Positions 62,324-64,000 of a stretch of DNA of 64,000 nucleotides are shown in pieces. Numbering within the stretch: position 1 is the first letter of the stretch; each line of letters starts with the position of its first letter. Location of the stretch: assembly GCA_016699445.1 (NCBI GenBank), contig CP064976.1:1488001-1552000 (forward strand), given 5' to 3'. Made by a program: the position numbers and the translations under genes. This DNA is from Deltaproteobacteria bacterium. Lineage in GTDB: Bacteria; UBA10199; JACPAL01; GCA-016699445. A model generated the notes under the pieces. It was not told the origin of the DNA. It was given only the letters and a program-made list of their open reading frames with translations, and did no database searches.

Positions 62324-63592
62324 TTAATACTTCACTTGAGCCCGTTTAATCCGAGCGCCTAATTTTCTAAATTTTTTCTCAATTTCTTCATAACCACGAT
62401 CCAAATGGTAAATGCGATGGACTTCAGTGAGACCATCGGCCACCAATCCTGCGAGAATGAGGGCTGCTGATGCTCGGAGGTCAGAGGCCATCACAGGAGC
62501 TCCGGAGAGTTTTTTGACGCCTTTCACAATGGCCGTCTTGCCTTCGATTTTAATATCAGCTCCCATGCGAACAAGCTCTTGGGCATGCATGAAACGGTTT
62601 TCGAAAATGGTTTCCACAATGACACTGCTTCCATGAGCGATCGTCATCATCGCCATAAACTGTGCCTGGAAGTCGGTCGCGAATCCCGGAAAGGGGGCGG
62701 TGGTTAAATCCGTGGCTTGAACATGCTTGGGTCCTTCTACTCTCAAACCTTTTTCTTCTATTTTAATTTTGGCTCCGACTTCCTCGAGTTTGACGCGCAA
62801 GGCTTCAAGAAGGGAGAGCTCTCCATTCCGAATCAAAATCGACCCACCGGTCATCGCCGCAGCGATCATGAACGTACCCATTTCGATACGATCGGGAATG
62901 ACCGTGTGGGTCGCTCCATTTAAAGATTCAACTCCTTGAATCGTCAACGTATCGGTCCCAGCTCCGACAATATGAGCCCCCATCTTATTTAAGAGATTGG
63001 CCAGATCGATCACTTCGGGTTCGCGAGCGGCATTTTCCAAAATAGTTTCACCTTTAGCGAGGACAGCGGCCATCATCACATTTTCGGTGCCAGTCACGGT
63101 GACCGTATCAAAATGAACGCGTGCTCCATGGAGTTTTTTGGCTTCAGCTTCGACATAACCACCTTCGATGTGAATCTTGGCTCCCATTTGTTCAAACGCT
63201 TTGAGATGAAGATTGATGGGGCGAGCCCCGATAGCACAACCACCTGGAAGAGACACGCGGGCCTTCCCGTATTTGGCCAAAAGTGGTCCCATGACAAGCA
63301 CGGAGGCGCGCATGGTTTTGACGAGATCATAAGGGGCTTCGAGATGTTTTAATCGTTGAGCTTCGATTGTGTAAGGCTGATTTTTTTTGGTGGGACGTTC
63401 AACGGTAGCACCCAAACTTTCAAGTAAAGCAAGGGTGGTGTTGATATCTCTGAGTTTGGGAATGTTGTGAAAATGACACGCTGTTTCTCCCAACAAAGCT
63501 CCAAACAAAAGTGGCAATGCCGAGTTTTTAGCCCCACTGATAGTCACCTCACCACTGAGTGGATGACCGCCTTCCATCACGATTTTTTGCAT
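62324..63592 (-). CDS. murA: UDP-N-acetylglucosamine 1-carboxyvinyltransferase
   Basis: A 422-residue MurA, normal length: MEGGHPLSGEVTISGAKNSA (Lys-Asn pair), RASVLVMGPLLAKYGKARVS, SLPGGCAIGARPINLHLKAF (catalytic Cys; fosfomycin target), PDRIEMGTFMIAAAMTGG, FPGFATDFQAQFMAMMTIAHG, DLRASAALILAGLVADG. It transfers enolpyruvate from PEP to UDP-GlcNAc, the first committed step of peptidoglycan synthesis. Convergent with the DGR. Confidence 0.97.
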   Translation of the reverse strand: MQKIVMEGGHPLSGEVTISGAKNSALPLLFGALLGETACHFHNIPKLRDINTTLALLESLGATVERPTKKNQPYTIEAQRLKHLEAPYDLVKTMRASVLVMGPLLAKYGKARVSLPGGCAIGARPINLHLKAFEQMGAKIHIEGGYVEAEAKKLHGARVHFDTVTVTGTENVMMAAVLAKGETILENAAREPEVIDLANLLNKMGAHIVGAGTDTLTIQGVESLNGATHTVIPDRIEMGTFMIAAAMTGGSILIRNGELSLLEALRVKLEEVGAKIKIEEKGLRVEGPKHVQATDLTTAPFPGFATDFQAQFMAMMTIAHGSSVIVETIFENRFMHAQELVRMGADIKIEGKTAIVKGVKKLSGAPVMASDLRASAALILAGLVADGLTEVHRIYHLDRGYEEIEKKFRKLGARIKRAQVKY

Positions 63593-63641
63593 GCGACGCC
63601 CCTTAGTGGGATTTTGTGATTGAAGGCAAGAAAGTTACAAA

Positions 63642-63842
63642 CTAAGCCGTCTGAAATTGGAGTTCGTGTAGGTTAATATTGGGTGTTCTTGTAGAGAGTT
63701 TTAGGATTTCGACACCGACTACCTGATTTTTGTTATTATAATCCAAAATGACTCCAGGAGATACTTCTTCAGATTCAACAACATCAGAATCATCCAGCCT
63801 TAAGTAAAGAGCGTCTGCTTTTTCATCCACTTTAAGTTTCAT
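63642..63842 (-). CDS. DUF2283-family small protein
   Basis: A 66-residue protein starting MKLKVDEKADALYLRLDDSD followed by PGVILDYNNKNQVVGVEILK, the DUF2283 signature. Such proteins often occur as the second gene of a pair with a DUF4258 protein. Here the start overlaps the stop of an upstream DUF4258-like gene (ATGA at 63839-63842). A TA-like role has been suggested for these pairs, without settled function. Confidence 0.85.
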   Translation of the reverse strand: MKLKVDEKADALYLRLDDSDVVESEEVSPGVILDYNNKNQVVGVEILKLSTRTPNINLHELQFQTA

Positions 63843-64000
63843 AATTTACCCTTCATTTTTCTATCAAAGTAAGCCGTGATGACCTCAATGGGAGAGGTCT
63901 CTTTTTTGATTATGACACGTAAGACTCGATTTTCAAAGTCTGAAATCTTTCCCAAGTGATGAAGGAGCTCAGGATCTTCTCGATCATTCTCTATGCTCAA
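63839..64000 (-). CDS. DUF4258-like protein, truncated by window edge
   Basis: Open frame running off the right edge: IENDREDPELLHHLGKISDF, RVLRVIIKKETSPIEVITAY, FDRKMKGKL, then TGA. The arrangement of strand, RVLRVI and VITAYF matches DUF4258/BrnT-like small proteins. It is coupled to the DUF2283 gene by a 4-bp overlap. The N-terminus is outside the window. Confidence 0.65.
   Translation of the reverse strand: MSIENDREDPELLHHLGKISDFENRVLRVIIKKETSPIEVITAYFDRKMKGKL

Noticed and set aside
1..64000. CRISPR array
   Set aside because: No regularly spaced direct repeats were found and no cas genes are present.

Overview
The window reads as chromosome of a Gram-negative bacterium of about mid-40s % GC. 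Deltaproteobacterial-type surface-protein motifs (a CSLREAI-type beta-helix protein with a Cys-rich DDGN..GDGC repeat and a Gly/Ser tail), abundant lipoproteins and the mixture of gene families suggest a Myxococcota, Bdellovibrionota or UBA10199-like lineage. That placement is inference; no rRNA or other marker in the window settles it.

Layout. 0-4 kb: the end of an AAA ATPase, a secreted beta-helix protein, a decayed toxin-antitoxin (TA) remnant, an intact Phd/PIN pair, a small lipoprotein and marC. 4-6 kb: two tRNA-Ser genes flanking a hypothetical gene and a strongly folded intergenic region that may be a non-coding RNA. 6-17 kb: PBP1b, a TPR lipoprotein, a tandem pair of paralogous unknown proteins, and a giant multi-FHA-like protein behind a Fur-box-like palindrome. 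17-31 kb: ethylmalonyl-CoA (EMC) pathway genes (mutase, mesaconyl-CoA hydratase, methylsuccinyl-CoA dehydrogenase) interspersed with a sensor kinase, a 5'-nucleotidase, recQ, a ParE-type TA pair and a nucleotidyltransferase pair. 30.6-35 kb: rarA followed by two insert modules, hipBST and a methyltransferase, each closed by another copy of the rarA 3' end. 35-48 kb: a large metallophosphoesterase, malyl/methylmalyl-CoA lyase, an epimerase, two malic enzymes, hpt and the electron-bifurcating NfnAB. 48-59 kb: a DUF234 ATPase, metH, a YhcG-type nuclease, pmbA and hisD-hisB-hisH. 59-64 kb: a diversity-generating retroelement (DGR), then murA and a DUF2283 pair.

The standout system is the DGR at 59490-62130. 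It has a formylglycine-enzyme/C-type-lectin-fold target gene whose last codons form the variable repeat (VR, 60442-60566), an avd gene, a reverse transcriptase and a template repeat (TR, 61992-62116). TR and VR align without gaps over 125 bp with 16 differences, every one at a TR adenine. The reverse transcriptase frame is broken at a (CAGC)4 tandem repeat. Three copies would restore the whole enzyme, so this could be a slippage switch, a recent lesion or an assembly error.

Metabolism. The EMC genes (17-41 kb) would convert acetyl-CoA-derived ethylmalonyl-CoA to glyoxylate, propionyl-CoA and malyl-CoA. The two malic enzymes give a malate-to-pyruvate outlet, and NfnAB couples NADH, ferredoxin and NADPH pools. 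Crotonyl-CoA carboxylase/reductase is not in the window.

Caution: many genes are interrupted by single-base frame breaks, often in homopolymers, with well-conserved sequence on both sides (secreted protein, marC, PBP1b twice, giant FHA protein twice, sensor kinase, 5'-nucleotidase, recQ, methyltransferase, metH). That looks more like residual sequencing indels than mass pseudogenization. I annotate such genes as whole spans and state where each break lies.
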